Shown here in pieces: positions 1-9,069 of a stretch of DNA of 64,000 nt; position 1 is the first letter of the stretch; each line of letters begins with the position of its first letter. The notes under the pieces were generated by a model. That model was not told where the DNA came from and searched no databases. It saw nothing but the letters and a program-made list of their open reading frames with translations. The position numbers were made by a program, and so were the translations under genes. Source of the DNA: an uncultured Chlorobiaceae bacterium (GTDB lineage Bacteria; Bacteroidota; Chlorobiia; Chlorobiales; Chlorobiaceae); NCBI GenBank assembly GCA_903820085.1, contig CAIJGA010000008.1, forward strand, positions 1-64,000. Direction: 5' to 3'.

Positions 1-333
1 GGCAAAGCCTTCAAACATGAGGGTAAACCGTGAATAGGGAGCCGCCCACGGGACTGATATTGTCTTTACACCACACTTTTCGCACTGACATCTTGGAATA
101 CGAGTGATAATGATCGTTTCAAATTGCATGGTATCAAGATGCCGCCACCGCTGTTCCGGGGCCTTGTCATAGATCGGAGCGCCAACACCACACTCAGGAC
201 ATACTACGTCATTGCCGGTATATTTGAGGTGAACCTCTATCTTCAGGCCAGAGACTGAGAGCTTAACATCATCGACCTTCCAGACCGCTGGAAACCCTAA
301 GAGTTGTTGGTAATGGTCAGTAAGTTTTTGCAT
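1..333 (-). CDS. ISL3-family transposase, N-terminal part (cut by window edge)
   Basis: Reading the minus strand from an ATG at 333 gives 111 open codons that reach base 1 without a stop, so the rest of the gene lies outside the window. The N-terminus begins MQKLTDHYQQLLGFPAVW. A zinc-binding segment follows with CPEC and, further on, CQCEKC, the arrangement of the zf-ISL3 domain that precedes the DDE domain in ISL3 transposases. An ISL3-type inverted repeat lies 70 bases upstream, on the side where an IS end is expected. Whether the element is intact cannot be seen here. Confidence 0.85.
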   Translation of the reverse strand, partial: MQKLTDHYQQLLGFPAVWKVDDVKLSVSGLKIEVHLKYTGNDVVCPECGVGAPIYDKAPEQRWRHLDTMQFETIIITRIPRCQCEKCGVKTISVPWAAPYSRFTLMFEGFA

Positions 334-405
334 CTTAAAGCAACGGATTGAAATACTTCAGTCTACGATTTTATCCCCTCATTCCACTAAATTGCGCGAA
401 GAGCC
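1..405 (-). mobile_element. ISL3-family insertion sequence, one end
   Basis: The transposase start and about 70 bases of leader end at a terminal repeat at roughly 381-405. Read on the minus strand it begins GGCTCTTCGCGCAATTTAG. The GGCTCTTC start is typical of ISL3 ends (for example IS31831). ISL3 elements usually duplicate 8 bases of target, which would be 406-413 here; the partner copy is outside the window. The element stops only 10 bases before the start of the next gene, so it has replaced that gene's native upstream region. Confidence 0.75.
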
Positions 406-415
406 GCAATTTTAA

Positions 416-1111
416 ATGATACTTTCAGTTATTATTCCATGTTATAATGAAATAAATACTATCAATGCGATTATTGATGCAGTAATTTCTTCCCCCTATC
501 CGAATAAAGAGATTATTATTGTTGATGATTGTTCTTCTGATGGCACGACGCAAAAGTTGAAAAATGAGATCGAGCCTTCAGGAATTGTTAGCAAAGTGCT
601 ATATCATAAAATTAACCAAGGAAAGGGTGCAGCTTTGCGCACCGGAATTAAGGCTGCTACGGGAGATATCGTCATTATTCAAGATGCTGACATGGAGTAT
701 GATCCTAATGAATATTCCCGCCTTGTTGAGCCCATTATTAACAATAAAGCTGATGTTGTTTTTGGATCCCGATTTTTAGGTGGAGACGCTCATAGAGTTC
801 TCTATTTCTGGCATCGAGTTGGGAACGGTTTACTGACCTTGTTGTCTAATATGGTTACTAATCTTAATCTTACAGACATGGAGACCTGTTATAAGGTTTT
901 TAAAAGAGATATCATTCAAGGGATATCAATTGAAGAAAATCGGTTTGGTTTTGAGCCGGAAATAACCATTAAATTAGCTAAACTTCATTGTCGAATTTAT
1001 GAAGTTGGCATTTCCTATTATGGGCGCACCTATGAAGAAGGGAAAAAAATAGGATGGAAAGATGGCGTAAGAGCAATTTACTGTATCATAAAGTATAGCC
1101 GTTCAAAATGA
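416..1111 (+). CDS. Family 2 glycosyltransferase, polyprenyl-phosphate sugar transferase (DPM1) type
   Basis: This 231-residue soluble GT-A protein starts at [12 protein letters not shown]. It has the nucleotide-binding DDCSSDGT segment near residue 37, the metal-binding DADMEYDP motif near 90, and a C-terminal [11 protein letters not shown] segment typical of the dolichyl/undecaprenyl-phosphate mannose or glucose synthase group. Such enzymes load a sugar onto a lipid phosphate carrier on the cytoplasmic face. The stop overlaps the start of a GtrA-like remnant, the usual flippase partner. An ISL3 end sits 10 bases upstream and no good ribosome binding site is visible, so expression may be altered. 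The family is clear; the sugar is not. Confidence 0.85.
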   Translation: MILSVIIPCYNEINTINAIIDAVISSPYPNKEIIIVDDCSSDGTTQKLKNEIEPSGIVSKVLYHKINQGKGAALRTGIKAATGDIVIIQDADMEYDPNEYSRLVEPIINNKADVVFGSRFLGGDAHRVLYFWHRVGNGLLTLLSNMVTNLNLTDMETCYKVFKRDIIQGISIEENRFGFEPEITIKLAKLHCRIYEVGISYYGRTYEEGKKIGWKDGVRAIYCIIKYSRSK

Positions 1112-1284
1112 AGTTAATTCTATATTTGCTTGTTGGCGGTTCGGCGGCACTCTTTGAATGGATGCTATTCTGGCTGCTCAATTATGAAATGGGAATCTAC
1201 TATTTGCTTGCAGCATGTTTCGAGGGCGTTTATCGATCCTCTGATGCAGACGACTGGGTGGTTGACATTTCTGAAGCATCCTGA
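1108..1284 (+). pseudogene. GtrA-like flippase remnant
   Basis: A frame starting at the ATG of an ATGA overlap with the preceding glycosyltransferase encodes [20 protein letters not shown] and a second hydrophobic stretch. This resembles the first membrane segment of GtrA proteins, which normally have about 120-150 residues and four segments. After about 36 residues the similarity stops and the frame ends at residue 58. From 1229 another frame reads FIDPLMQTTGWLTFLKHPEI and ends at about 1300, which looks like the tail of an unrelated gene. The simplest reading is a deletion that joined the head of gtrA to the tail of another gene. Confidence 0.6.
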
Positions 1285-1355
1285 AATCATTATCTGAGCA
1301 TATTTCAACATTTCCCCGAAAAGCGCCGCCGGTTACTTCAAAATGAATAAAAAGT

Positions 1356-2318
1356 ATGAAAAAAGCTTTGATTACGGGTGTTACCGGCCAAGATGGAGCT
1401 TATCTGGCTAAACTTTTGCTGGAAAAGGGGTATGAGGTAATTGGAAGTTCACGGGATGCCCAGATCACCAATTTTAATAATCTTGAGCGGTTTGGTATCA
1501 AGGGTAAAGTACGTCTTGAGTCTATGGCTATGAACGACTTCAGGAGTGTTTTGCAGTTGATTCACCGAGTGCAGCCAGATGAAATTTATAATCTTGCAGG
1601 GCAAAGTTCGGTAGCGCTTTCGTTTGAACAGCCGGTGGAAACTCTTGAAAGCATCATGTCGGCAACCATCAACCTGATAGAGGTTATCCGTTTTCTTGGC
1701 CGTCCCATTCGCTTTTATAATGCAGGGTCAGGCGAATGTTTCGGAGATACGTTGGGACATGCTGCCCATGAAGAGACTCCATTTCGGCCTCGAAGTCCCT
1801 ATGCCGTGGCAAAAGCTGCGGCTTTCTGGCAGGTGGCCAATTACCGCGAAGCGTACGGATTATTTGTCTGTACCGGCATTTTGTTCAACCATGAATCGCC
1901 GTTACGCCCTGAGCGGTTTGTTACACGGAAAATCATTGCTGCCGCATGCCGTATTGCCCGGGGGAGCGGAGAACGGTTGCGATTGGGTAACACCACGATT
2001 CAGCGCGACTGGGGTTGGGCCCCTGAATATGTTGATGCCATGTGGCGTATGCTCCAGCAGGAGAGTGCGGAGGATTTTGTGATAGCAACCGGGAAAAGCC
2101 ATACACTTGCCGAGTTTGCTGAAATCGCGTTTCGTTATTTCGGGCTTGATTGGCAGGAGCATACCGATATTGATGCTTCGATATTTCGTCCAACAGATAT
2201 TCCTTACGGTTGCGGTGATGCCGGCAAAGCGGCAACTCGTTTAGGCTGGAGTGCTCAGACTGACATGCCGGGAGTGATTGAAAAAATGATCGAGGCTGAG
2301 CATGCAGGCGTCAACTGA
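1356..2318 (+). CDS. gmd: GDP-mannose 4,6-dehydratase
   Basis: This 320-residue short-chain dehydrogenase converts GDP-mannose to GDP-4-keto-6-deoxymannose, the precursor of rhamnose-, fucose- and perosamine-type sugars. It has the nucleotide-binding TGVTGQDGAYLA (8-19), the SGECFG segment near 125-130 with the catalytic Ser/Glu pair, and the Y149-x3-K153 pair in SPYAVAK. It also carries the family signature GILFNHESP around 174-182. It is somewhat shorter than the usual 340-370 residues, mainly in the C-terminal half. No reductase (rmd/fcl) follows, so the later steps must be encoded elsewhere. It converges on the minus-strand glycosyltransferase run 18 bases downstream. Confidence 0.9.
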   Translation: MKKALITGVTGQDGAYLAKLLLEKGYEVIGSSRDAQITNFNNLERFGIKGKVRLESMAMNDFRSVLQLIHRVQPDEIYNLAGQSSVALSFEQPVETLESIMSATINLIEVIRFLGRPIRFYNAGSGECFGDTLGHAAHEETPFRPRSPYAVAKAAAFWQVANYREAYGLFVCTGILFNHESPLRPERFVTRKIIAAACRIARGSGERLRLGNTTIQRDWGWAPEYVDAMWRMLQQESAEDFVIATGKSHTLAEFAEIAFRYFGLDWQEHTDIDASIFRPTDIPYGCGDAGKAATRLGWSAQTDMPGVIEKMIEAEHAGVN

Positions 2319-2336
2319 TCAGAACAGTGTGGTACG

Positions 2337-5222
2337 TTATTTCGCGGATCTCCTTTTTTTACGTAATACGTTCCACCTCAATGCAGCTGCAACATAACGG
2401 AGAGTAAACTCAGCTTGTGAGGTGGATTGTCCGTCCGGTCGTTTGTGCATCGATGCGCGTGCGTATTTTTTTATCCACGGCTCCGGTACTTTTCCAAAAT
2501 GGTTATGAAGCATATCGTTGATCTCCCTGTGCGCCAGCACTCTTGAGCCTGATGTTTTGTTTGCAGCATAAAGCCTTGTTCCGGCAAGTTTTTCATGAAG
2601 GTATGCAAACGGCACTCCTTCATGAGCAAGTCGGAGCCAATACTCATAATCCATGCAATCATGCAGCGACTCATCAGGCATGCCGTACTGTTTTATCAGG
2701 CGTCGTCTGAAAAAGAGTGCTGGCTGGCAGATAAAGCAGTTCGCCTGTAGTTGCTCCGGGTTCCATGGTTCGGTAGGGTACGATTCAAACGGCCGGTCAT
2801 ATTCGTCAATGTGGTCGGCCATCCCGTAAACAACGTCAACTTCCGGATGCTTTTTGAAAAAAGCCACAACGCGCCCGATGGCGCCGGGGTAATAAATGTC
2901 GTCGGAGTTCAGCCATCCGATAATATCACCTGTTGCCGTCCGTAACCCTTTATTGACTGCGCAGCTCTTTCCTCCGTCTTTTTCCGATACCCAGCGTACC
3001 GCCGGACTGAAGCGGGTAAGTACCTCAATCGTCTGGTCGGTACTTCCGCCATCAAAAACAATATGCTCCACGGCCTGCCCTCGTTGCCTCGCTACGCTCA
3101 ACAGAGTTCGCTCAATAAACTGCCCCTGATTGAGCGAAGGAGTCACAATGCTTACCGTCAGAGGAGGCTCCTTAGCGCTACAGGCAGGCTCTGTCTCTTC
3201 GTGCCATTCTGCCCATGCCGCTTTCGGCAGCACTGGTCCGCGATGTAAGGACTCTTCAAACAGATCCCAGTACTCTTGCGCCATCCGCTTCTGATCGCGG
3301 TTTGTCAAGTTGAAGGAGCAGGTTCGGATGCACGAAGGATCAAGGTTTCCGTAGGTAATTGCCAACTGGCGCCAATATTCTGAAGTTGTCATCCAGGCTG
3401 ATGCCTGCTCAACGGTCTCCTTAAACAGTCTGTCACGACGAGCAATTTCACCGGCGTCAAACAGCTCTGGTGAGGTTTTGTGCTGCAGGTCGTAAATCGT
3501 TGTGACTGTAGGGATTTCCGGTTCAGCCAACTCCATGGAAGTAAACGGACAAAACAGTAAATCGGCTCCTAAATCTTTCAGTCTGCTGCCCGACTTCAGC
3601 TTTTTTCGGCCAATCCGCTTCATCGCACTGTTTTTCAGTCTGCCCATCGATCGCGCCGACCAGTTTTTCAGACGTGCTGAAAAATCACCGGCATGTTTCT
3701 CCGATTCGCTGACGTTATTCTCGGTGATTGCATTGCTGCGCACTATTTCCCTTTGCATATTCGGGCTGTCAAGAGAGCTCAACTCGTTGTATGAGCACGC
3801 TCTGGTCAAAAGGATAAAGCGGGTTTCAGGCTTTATTTCGGCAAGTGTGCGAAGCAGTTCAAGAACAAGCGCCCTCCTCTCGCTGTTCTCTTTTTCGTAA
3901 ACGATCGAGGTCAGATCAACCGCAATAGTTTTCAGCGTGCGGCTTCTCATCGGAGGCTCGGATGGTTTGGACGTACCGATCCTTTCCCACCGGTGCACCC
4001 AGTTGGGATCCCTGTTATCTGTCAGCAATTTTATGATTTGATTGGCGCTCTCTTTCCAGGTCATCCAGCTCATTTTAGATGATTGCGGGGCCAAGCCACT
4101 TTTGAGTTTTAAAATCCATGACTTGAGAACTGATGCCAGTTTAACAGGAGAATTTTCGCTGAAATAGGTGGCGTATCCGTCGGCAACCTCGCGGAATACA
4201 GGCAAATCACGGGCAAGGATAGGGCAGCCGTATTGTGCCGCTTCAATCAGCGGCAGTCCGAATCCCTCACCTTCCGAAGCCATTACAACGCCATCAGCCC
4301 GGGCATAAAGCAGCAGCAATGCTTCATCGCTGAGCCCCTGATACCAATAAAACCTGGGGTTGAGCTTGTTATGCATTTTCATGCGCTGAGCCACTTTTTT
4401 TACCATCCATCCTCTCTTCCCTACAATGACAAGGTTTACTTTTTTCCCTGTCATCCACAGTATTTCGAACGCCTTAAGTACGAGCAGATGTGCTTTACGC
4501 GGTTCTATTGTGCCCACCATAAGTATTGTCGTTGCTGTCGCAAGTTTCAGCAAATCCTGTTTAAATCCATCGGGTAAGCCCTTTGTGGGGAGGCTTTGTT
4601 CAATATCGCCTCCAAGATGAAACCAGCCAATGTGCAACGGGCTGCATCGGAAAGGTTGTATACGGTCAAAGAGTTTTATTACATCATTAGCAACCGCACG
4701 CGAAATGCAGAGTACTCCGTCGTTCTCTGCAACCATGCGTATCCATTCGCGTTGGTGCCGGTAACTTTTTTTCGGAAAGAAACGGGGAAAGAGGATGGGG
4801 AGCAGGTCGTAGACCACAAAATAAACACGACCGCCTGCCTGACGGAACCGTTTGAAAAAATTCCTTCCATGCCGAACATGATAGCAAAGGTCAAGTCCAA
4901 GAAAAATATCCCCTTTGTTGATCTCAATCGGCGTATCCTGCATTAAGGAGGGAAGGGATTTACTACCCGCAAGGCTCCGGGTGAAGTGCCGGGCATAGCG
5001 GTAAAAAACTCCCAGTTCATCCGGCTCAAGGTATACTGGCTCAATACACAACCCTTCCGGCGGGTGTTCAAGCAGCTCCATCATCACACTGCGCACAACC
5101 CTTTGTATCCCGGTTTTTGTGTCATGCTGGGCAAGTACCGAAACATCAATAAATAACTGTTGCCGGGTACACTTGTTCTGTAGTTTTTGCGACTCAGGCT
5201 GAACGTTAATACTTTTTATCAA
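2337..5222 (-). CDS. Multidomain glycosyltransferase: GT4 + half GT4 + GT2
   Basis: This is a 961-residue fusion. Residues 1-405 form a complete GT4 enzyme, with TGIQRVVRS near the start, the donor-domain strand VGTIEPRKAH near 236, and an EX7E-type EGEGFGLPLIEAA at 317-329. Residues 430-645 resemble the acceptor half of a second GT4 (IAVDLTSI, then FCPFTSMELAEPEIPTVTTIYD), but no donor-binding half follows. Residues 688-900 are a GT2 domain with SIVTPSLNQGQFI, DGGSTD (724-729), NSDD (772-775) and DYEYW (858-862). There are no membrane segments, so it is probably cytoplasmic, adding two sugars to one growing chain. The specificity is unknown. The GT4 and GT2 assignments are firm; the middle piece is a reading of weak similarity. 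Confidence 0.85.
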   Translation of the reverse strand: MIKSINVQPESQKLQNKCTRQQLFIDVSVLAQHDTKTGIQRVVRSVMMELLEHPPEGLCIEPVYLEPDELGVFYRYARHFTRSLAGSKSLPSLMQDTPIEINKGDIFLGLDLCYHVRHGRNFFKRFRQAGGRVYFVVYDLLPILFPRFFPKKSYRHQREWIRMVAENDGVLCISRAVANDVIKLFDRIQPFRCSPLHIGWFHLGGDIEQSLPTKGLPDGFKQDLLKLATATTILMVGTIEPRKAHLLVLKAFEILWMTGKKVNLVIVGKRGWMVKKVAQRMKMHNKLNPRFYWYQGLSDEALLLLYARADGVVMASEGEGFGLPLIEAAQYGCPILARDLPVFREVADGYATYFSENSPVKLASVLKSWILKLKSGLAPQSSKMSWMTWKESANQIIKLLTDNRDPNWVHRWERIGTSKPSEPPMRSRTLKTIAVDLTSIVYEKENSERRALVLELLRTLAEIKPETRFILLTRACSYNELSSLDSPNMQREIVRSNAITENNVSESEKHAGDFSARLKNWSARSMGRLKNSAMKRIGRKKLKSGSRLKDLGADLLFCPFTSMELAEPEIPTVTTIYDLQHKTSPELFDAGEIARRDRLFKETVEQASAWMTTSEYWRQLAITYGNLDPSCIRTCSFNLTNRDQKRMAQEYWDLFEESLHRGPVLPKAAWAEWHEETEPACSAKEPPLTVSIVTPSLNQGQFIERTLLSVARQRGQAVEHIVFDGGSTDQTIEVLTRFSPAVRWVSEKDGGKSCAVNKGLRTATGDIIGWLNSDDIYYPGAIGRVVAFFKKHPEVDVVYGMADHIDEYDRPFESYPTEPWNPEQLQANCFICQPALFFRRRLIKQYGMPDESLHDCMDYEYWLRLAHEGVPFAYLHEKLAGTRLYAANKTSGSRVLAHREINDMLHNHFGKVPEPWIKKYARASMHKRPDGQSTSQAEFTLRYVAAALRWNVLRKKRRSAK

Positions 5223-5423
5223 AATACAGAGTGTCTATACTGGTCATCATGATTTTTATGGTTGCCGGCACTGCTTTGTCAACCATATGGCAAAGGGAAC
5301 AGGAGTACTTAAATATATATAATATGGATAATTGAAATACTCCCCAAAATTTGGACTTTTATTATGGATATAAAATAATCCACCTCTTTCATTTGGATAT
5401 GAAACGAGCAAGCGGTGGCAGGA

Positions 5424-6965
5424 CTACTGAAGTGGATTGATTTTGGCAATTACATGTCCTGTACCGGTTTTAATGCCCAAAATTACTCCGGCATGTTGGA
5501 TGGTCGCATTTGGATGCCACAGTCTTGCTCCTACAGCGCCTACTCCGCTCTGCACCGCATGGCTGACCATTTCGTTCAACCATTCAGGGGTAATGATTTC
5601 AATATCATTGTTCATCAAACAGAGATATTCAGCTTCAGAAGCATCGGCAGCCCTGTTGTTGAGCTTTGAATAGTTAAATGGTGTTTCCTCGTCGCGCACT
5701 ATCCGGATGCGGGGCTCTTTTTTCCATAGGCTTAGCAGCGAAAGGGTCTCCTGTTCGGTTGAGCCATTGTCAATAATGGTTATTGAGTAATTGGTGTAGG
5801 TGGTCTTGGCGAGGATGGTAAGAATACATATTTTCAGCAGCTCAGCCATGTTACAGGTAGGAATGATGATTTCAACGGAAGGTTGATGAATGCTGAGTGC
5901 GTAGCGTATACGATTGCATCCCTGAACCTCTTGTGATGTTTCTGCAGTTGCTTTTATTCCTTTTCTTTCGAGATGGTTATTGACCGCAAGCAGTGCGGTT
6001 TTATGGCTGCATGAGCTTTTTTCAGTTGTATGCGTAAGGCTTGCTTCAGGAACTCTTTTATGGTAAAGAATTCGGGGGATGTGGCGGATTTGCTGAGGTT
6101 GTAAGTTTTCGGTAACCCTCAGTGCAAGGTCGTAATCTTCTGATCCTTCAAGAGCGCTCTGAAATCCTCCTGTTTGTTTGACCAGTGAGGTTTTGTACAC
6201 ACTCAGATGGCCGATCATGTTGTGAGTGAGGAAAAGGTCGTAATTAAAATCCGGTTTAAAGTAAGGCTCTCTTCTTCTCCCTTGTTCATTGATAATATCT
6301 TCATCAGAATAGAGCAGCCCTGATTGAGGGTACTGGGCTATCTCCCTGGCAATGTAGTAGAGTGCAAGCGGGTTGAGCATGTCCCCTGGGTCAAGCATGG
6401 TGAAAAACTCGCCGGATGCAAGAGCTAAAGAGGCATTGCCAGCTTCGCTTCTGTATCCGTTATCGTTGTTGAACGTGCAGGTTATTCTTGAATCTCCTGT
6501 GGTAAAGCGTTCAATGCTATGACGCAGTTGCTGATTTGGCACGTGCTCACCGGTAATGCAGAGCTCCCAGTTTGGATAGAGTTGCGCCTGTAAAGAGTGG
6601 ATAGATTGTTCCGCAACGGGTAACGATGTATGAAGGAGTGGCATTAAAACCGAGATCAGGGGTGGTGCCTCCATTGTACTGATTTCAGCTACGACCTGTT
6701 TTCGCCTCTTTTCAGTCAGGGTATCATATTGAGTGAGCCAGAGCGTGTAGTTGTTTTTTTCTGCATTTTTTTTCTGCTTCAGCTCTTTTTTGTAGTTTTT
6801 ATAAAGCCGGATAAATTTTCCTGCAGGAGTATTGTATATGGAACGTAATTCCCTCTCTTTTGTGTCGATTTCCTGAAGCGCTTTGTAAAGACGACGTTCC
6901 TGTTCGGTTAGCAGTGCCTGAAGGTCGCTGTTAACGCTCATAACGTTATTCTTGGAACTGTTCAT
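5424..6965 (-). CDS. Tandem family 2 glycosyltransferase, C-terminally truncated
   Basis: The 513-residue protein has a charged, coiled-coil-prone N-terminus (about 10-100). A first GT2 domain follows at 102-300, with LDPGDMLNP in the metal-binding position and SDEDIINEQGR at 220. The second GT2 domain starts at 362 (PSVEIIIPTCN) with IDNGSTEQET and MNNDIEI near 451. Proteins of this rhamnan-synthesis type normally continue well past the RLWHPNATIQHAGVILG motif, but this one stops about 20 residues after it. The 200 bases between this stop and the next gene hold no continuation, only AT-rich sequence with an imperfect palindrome near 5345-5385. The C-terminus has probably been lost by rearrangement, so activity of domain two is doubtful. 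Confidence 0.8.
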   Translation of the reverse strand: MNSSKNNVMSVNSDLQALLTEQERRLYKALQEIDTKERELRSIYNTPAGKFIRLYKNYKKELKQKKNAEKNNYTLWLTQYDTLTEKRRKQVVAEISTMEAPPLISVLMPLLHTSLPVAEQSIHSLQAQLYPNWELCITGEHVPNQQLRHSIERFTTGDSRITCTFNNDNGYRSEAGNASLALASGEFFTMLDPGDMLNPLALYYIAREIAQYPQSGLLYSDEDIINEQGRRREPYFKPDFNYDLFLTHNMIGHLSVYKTSLVKQTGGFQSALEGSEDYDLALRVTENLQPQQIRHIPRILYHKRVPEASLTHTTEKSSCSHKTALLAVNNHLERKGIKATAETSQEVQGCNRIRYALSIHQPSVEIIIPTCNMAELLKICILTILAKTTYTNYSITIIDNGSTEQETLSLLSLWKKEPRIRIVRDEETPFNYSKLNNRAADASEAEYLCLMNNDIEIITPEWLNEMVSHAVQSGVGAVGARLWHPNATIQHAGVILGIKTGTGHVIAKINPLQ

Positions 6966-6997
6966 GTAACTTATTATTTCTAATTGATGCAGTTTTT

Positions 6998-8116
6998 TTA
7001 CTCAGCAATGACCAGCTTCGCTCTGTTTTTCCAGGTGTAAGAGCGTATGAAATCATCATACGCTTTTTGAGCTATTATCTCTCTTGTTGCGGCATCCCTC
7101 AGGCGCTCCATGGCTTCTATCCACGCATGAATATCGTCGCATTGAACCAGAACAGCATTTGATTCATGGAGTACCTCTCTGAGTACGGGGAGGTCTGATG
7201 CGATAATGGCTTTTTTGTGAGCCATATATTCGAACATTTTCAGGGGAGAAGTAAATGCTGAAATGTTGTGTTTATGATCCTCTTTGCCGCAGGGGAGAAC
7301 AATTTCCTGATTTGGCAGTAAGCAGATATCAAAACTGTTGATGTATTCCGGCAGCTCACGTTGGGGTTTAAATCCGTAGAAAAAAACATTGTCACTCGTT
7401 ACTGCCGATTTCCAGTATGCAATATCCTTTTCGGTTCCTCCTACAAGGTGAAAGTTGAACTCTTTTGCCAACGGTGCTGCTTTTGCAATGACTTCCATTC
7501 CCTTGCCGGTATAGAGGTGCCCAGAGTACCCGATGTTCAGCCTTCCCTGATTGCCGGATAGCTTGGCCTTTGCTGTAAAGTCAGTGATTTCATCGGCACC
7601 GTCATGGGCTATAGAGATTTTGTCGGGGGCAATAATATGTTGCTTGATGTAGAGATCTTTCAATGCCTGGGAGATAACGATCAATCGCTTGAAGTTTCTG
7701 TTTTTTGAAAGCAACTGAAATCCTGCTTTTTTGATGCTGCTTGATCTCCAGATGGGCAGGTGAGATTCATAAAACGTCTTATAGCCGTTCAGGCATGATA
7801 TGGCACATCCAAGTGAGCATCTGCTGTACACCAGGTCAGGATCAAACTCAAGCAGGTATTTTTTTATAGCCATGATTTCAAAAAAAGCACGTCCCTGTTT
7901 GTGCCGAATCTTGAATTTTCGGATGGTAAAACATTTTTTTACTCCGTAATAGGTATGCAGATCCTTGACTGAAGGTTCAGTATTGTTTTTTTTATCGGGT
8001 ACCAGCAGCACAACGTCATGTCCATTATCAGCAAAAGCCTGGCACATTTTCATGACCTGGATACTGTTTGCTTCACGTGAGGGAATGGTCGCACGGGCTA
8101 TATAAAGTATTTTCAT
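6998..8116 (-). CDS. Family 4 glycosyltransferase
   Basis: This 372-residue GT-B retaining glycosyltransferase opens with MKILYIARATIPSREANSIQ, a common start for GT4 enzymes that act on surface polysaccharides. The donor half has NIGYSGHLYTGKGMEVI (about 195) and a C-terminal SPLKMFEYMAHKKAIIASDLPVLREV segment, where KMFEYMA replaces the usual EGFG-type acidic loop. It has no membrane segment. Its start overlaps the stop of the upstream GT9 gene by 4 bases (ATGA), so the two are translationally coupled within the minus-strand glycan run. Donor and acceptor cannot be read from sequence. Confidence 0.85.
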   Translation of the reverse strand: MKILYIARATIPSREANSIQVMKMCQAFADNGHDVVLLVPDKKNNTEPSVKDLHTYYGVKKCFTIRKFKIRHKQGRAFFEIMAIKKYLLEFDPDLVYSRCSLGCAISCLNGYKTFYESHLPIWRSSSIKKAGFQLLSKNRNFKRLIVISQALKDLYIKQHIIAPDKISIAHDGADEITDFTAKAKLSGNQGRLNIGYSGHLYTGKGMEVIAKAAPLAKEFNFHLVGGTEKDIAYWKSAVTSDNVFFYGFKPQRELPEYINSFDICLLPNQEIVLPCGKEDHKHNISAFTSPLKMFEYMAHKKAIIASDLPVLREVLHESNAVLVQCDDIHAWIEAMERLRDAATREIIAQKAYDDFIRSYTWKNRAKLVIAE

Positions 8117-9069
8117 GCTATTATATGGTGGCGTACAGGCTTTGTTTGTATTGGATTTTCCTTTATGGCGCGAGTAACGTCCTCCGGGCGAATCCCTTCA
8201 GTGCAATACTTTTTGTTCGGGCATTGTTCAAGGAGCCAGCATGGCGAGCACTCAGCCTGTGGATTAAGGACAATTGGAACAGTTGTCGGGTACAAGGCTA
8301 TCTCCGTCGGGTGAAAACCTGAGAATATGCAGAATGATGTTGTTCCAACTGAAGCTGCAACATGATTGAACAACCCTTCAAGACACAAGATATAATCGGC
8401 TTTTGAAATGATGTAGGCCAGCTCTCTCAAGCTCTCTGTTCTCCCCCTGCAATCAATGGCGTTATCAAGCAGGAGATCATTACTCAGCCCTGTTTGAACC
8501 CAGTTGACTTCTCTGGTGCTCTTGATGACGTTTTGGAACTTCTTGAATCCCCACTCTTTATTCGGTGTATAGGTTGTTTTTCCAATTGGCTGAACGATGC
8601 TGTAATGTGCGGGCAGATCCTTGAATTTTACAGCGAATCGCTGTAACTCATTATCACTGAAATAGAGTTTCGGTATTGCATTTTTTACGGTCAGCTTTTT
8701 CCGGAAATGAAGTGCATGTGCCTCGATAAGGCTTATTTTAGCTCGTGAGCTCCGCATATAGTGTTCAAGCGTATGCTCTTTGTCTGCCGGAAAACAAAAA
8801 CTTGCAATATGCTCGCCCTCGCACCGGCGCAAAACAGTTAAGAGCGTGTTGCGCAGTAATTTTGGGATTTTTTTAAAACTGTAATTTTTGTAGACCTTCG
8901 GATTGTTTTCAAACAATTCGGAATAATTTGAAAATACAATCACGTTCAGCTTGTGCTGGTCAAACAGATTTTCAACGATGGCACTCATGCAGAGTTGATC
9001 GCCTATGGCGCTGCCAAATCGGTAGAGGATGAAAATATTCAACCTTTTCAGTACTCTATTCATCATCAT
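8113..9069 (-). CDS. Family 9 glycosyltransferase (heptosyltransferase-like)
   Basis: This is a GT-B fold protein of the ADP-heptose:LPS heptosyltransferase family. It begins NIFILYRFGSAIGDQLCMSAIV, where the RFGSAIGD turn corresponds to the GDxL segment of GT9. The C-terminal donor site contains CLEGLFNHVAASVGTTSFCIF, and a cysteine-rich segment (CSPCWLLEQCPNKKYC) near the end is common in this family. I placed the start at 9069, where ATG overlaps the upstream stop as ATGA. ATGs at 9066 and 9063 and a GTG at 9078 are alternatives, and a longer frame to 9141 lies inside the upstream gene and lacks homology. Heptose is the family default, but other sugars are possible. Confidence 0.82.
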   Translation of the reverse strand: MMMNRVLKRLNIFILYRFGSAIGDQLCMSAIVENLFDQHKLNVIVFSNYSELFENNPKVYKNYSFKKIPKLLRNTLLTVLRRCEGEHIASFCFPADKEHTLEHYMRSSRAKISLIEAHALHFRKKLTVKNAIPKLYFSDNELQRFAVKFKDLPAHYSIVQPIGKTTYTPNKEWGFKKFQNVIKSTREVNWVQTGLSNDLLLDNAIDCRGRTESLRELAYIISKADYILCLEGLFNHVAASVGTTSFCIFSGFHPTEIALYPTTVPIVLNPQAECSPCWLLEQCPNKKYCTEGIRPEDVTRAIKENPIQTKPVRHHIIA

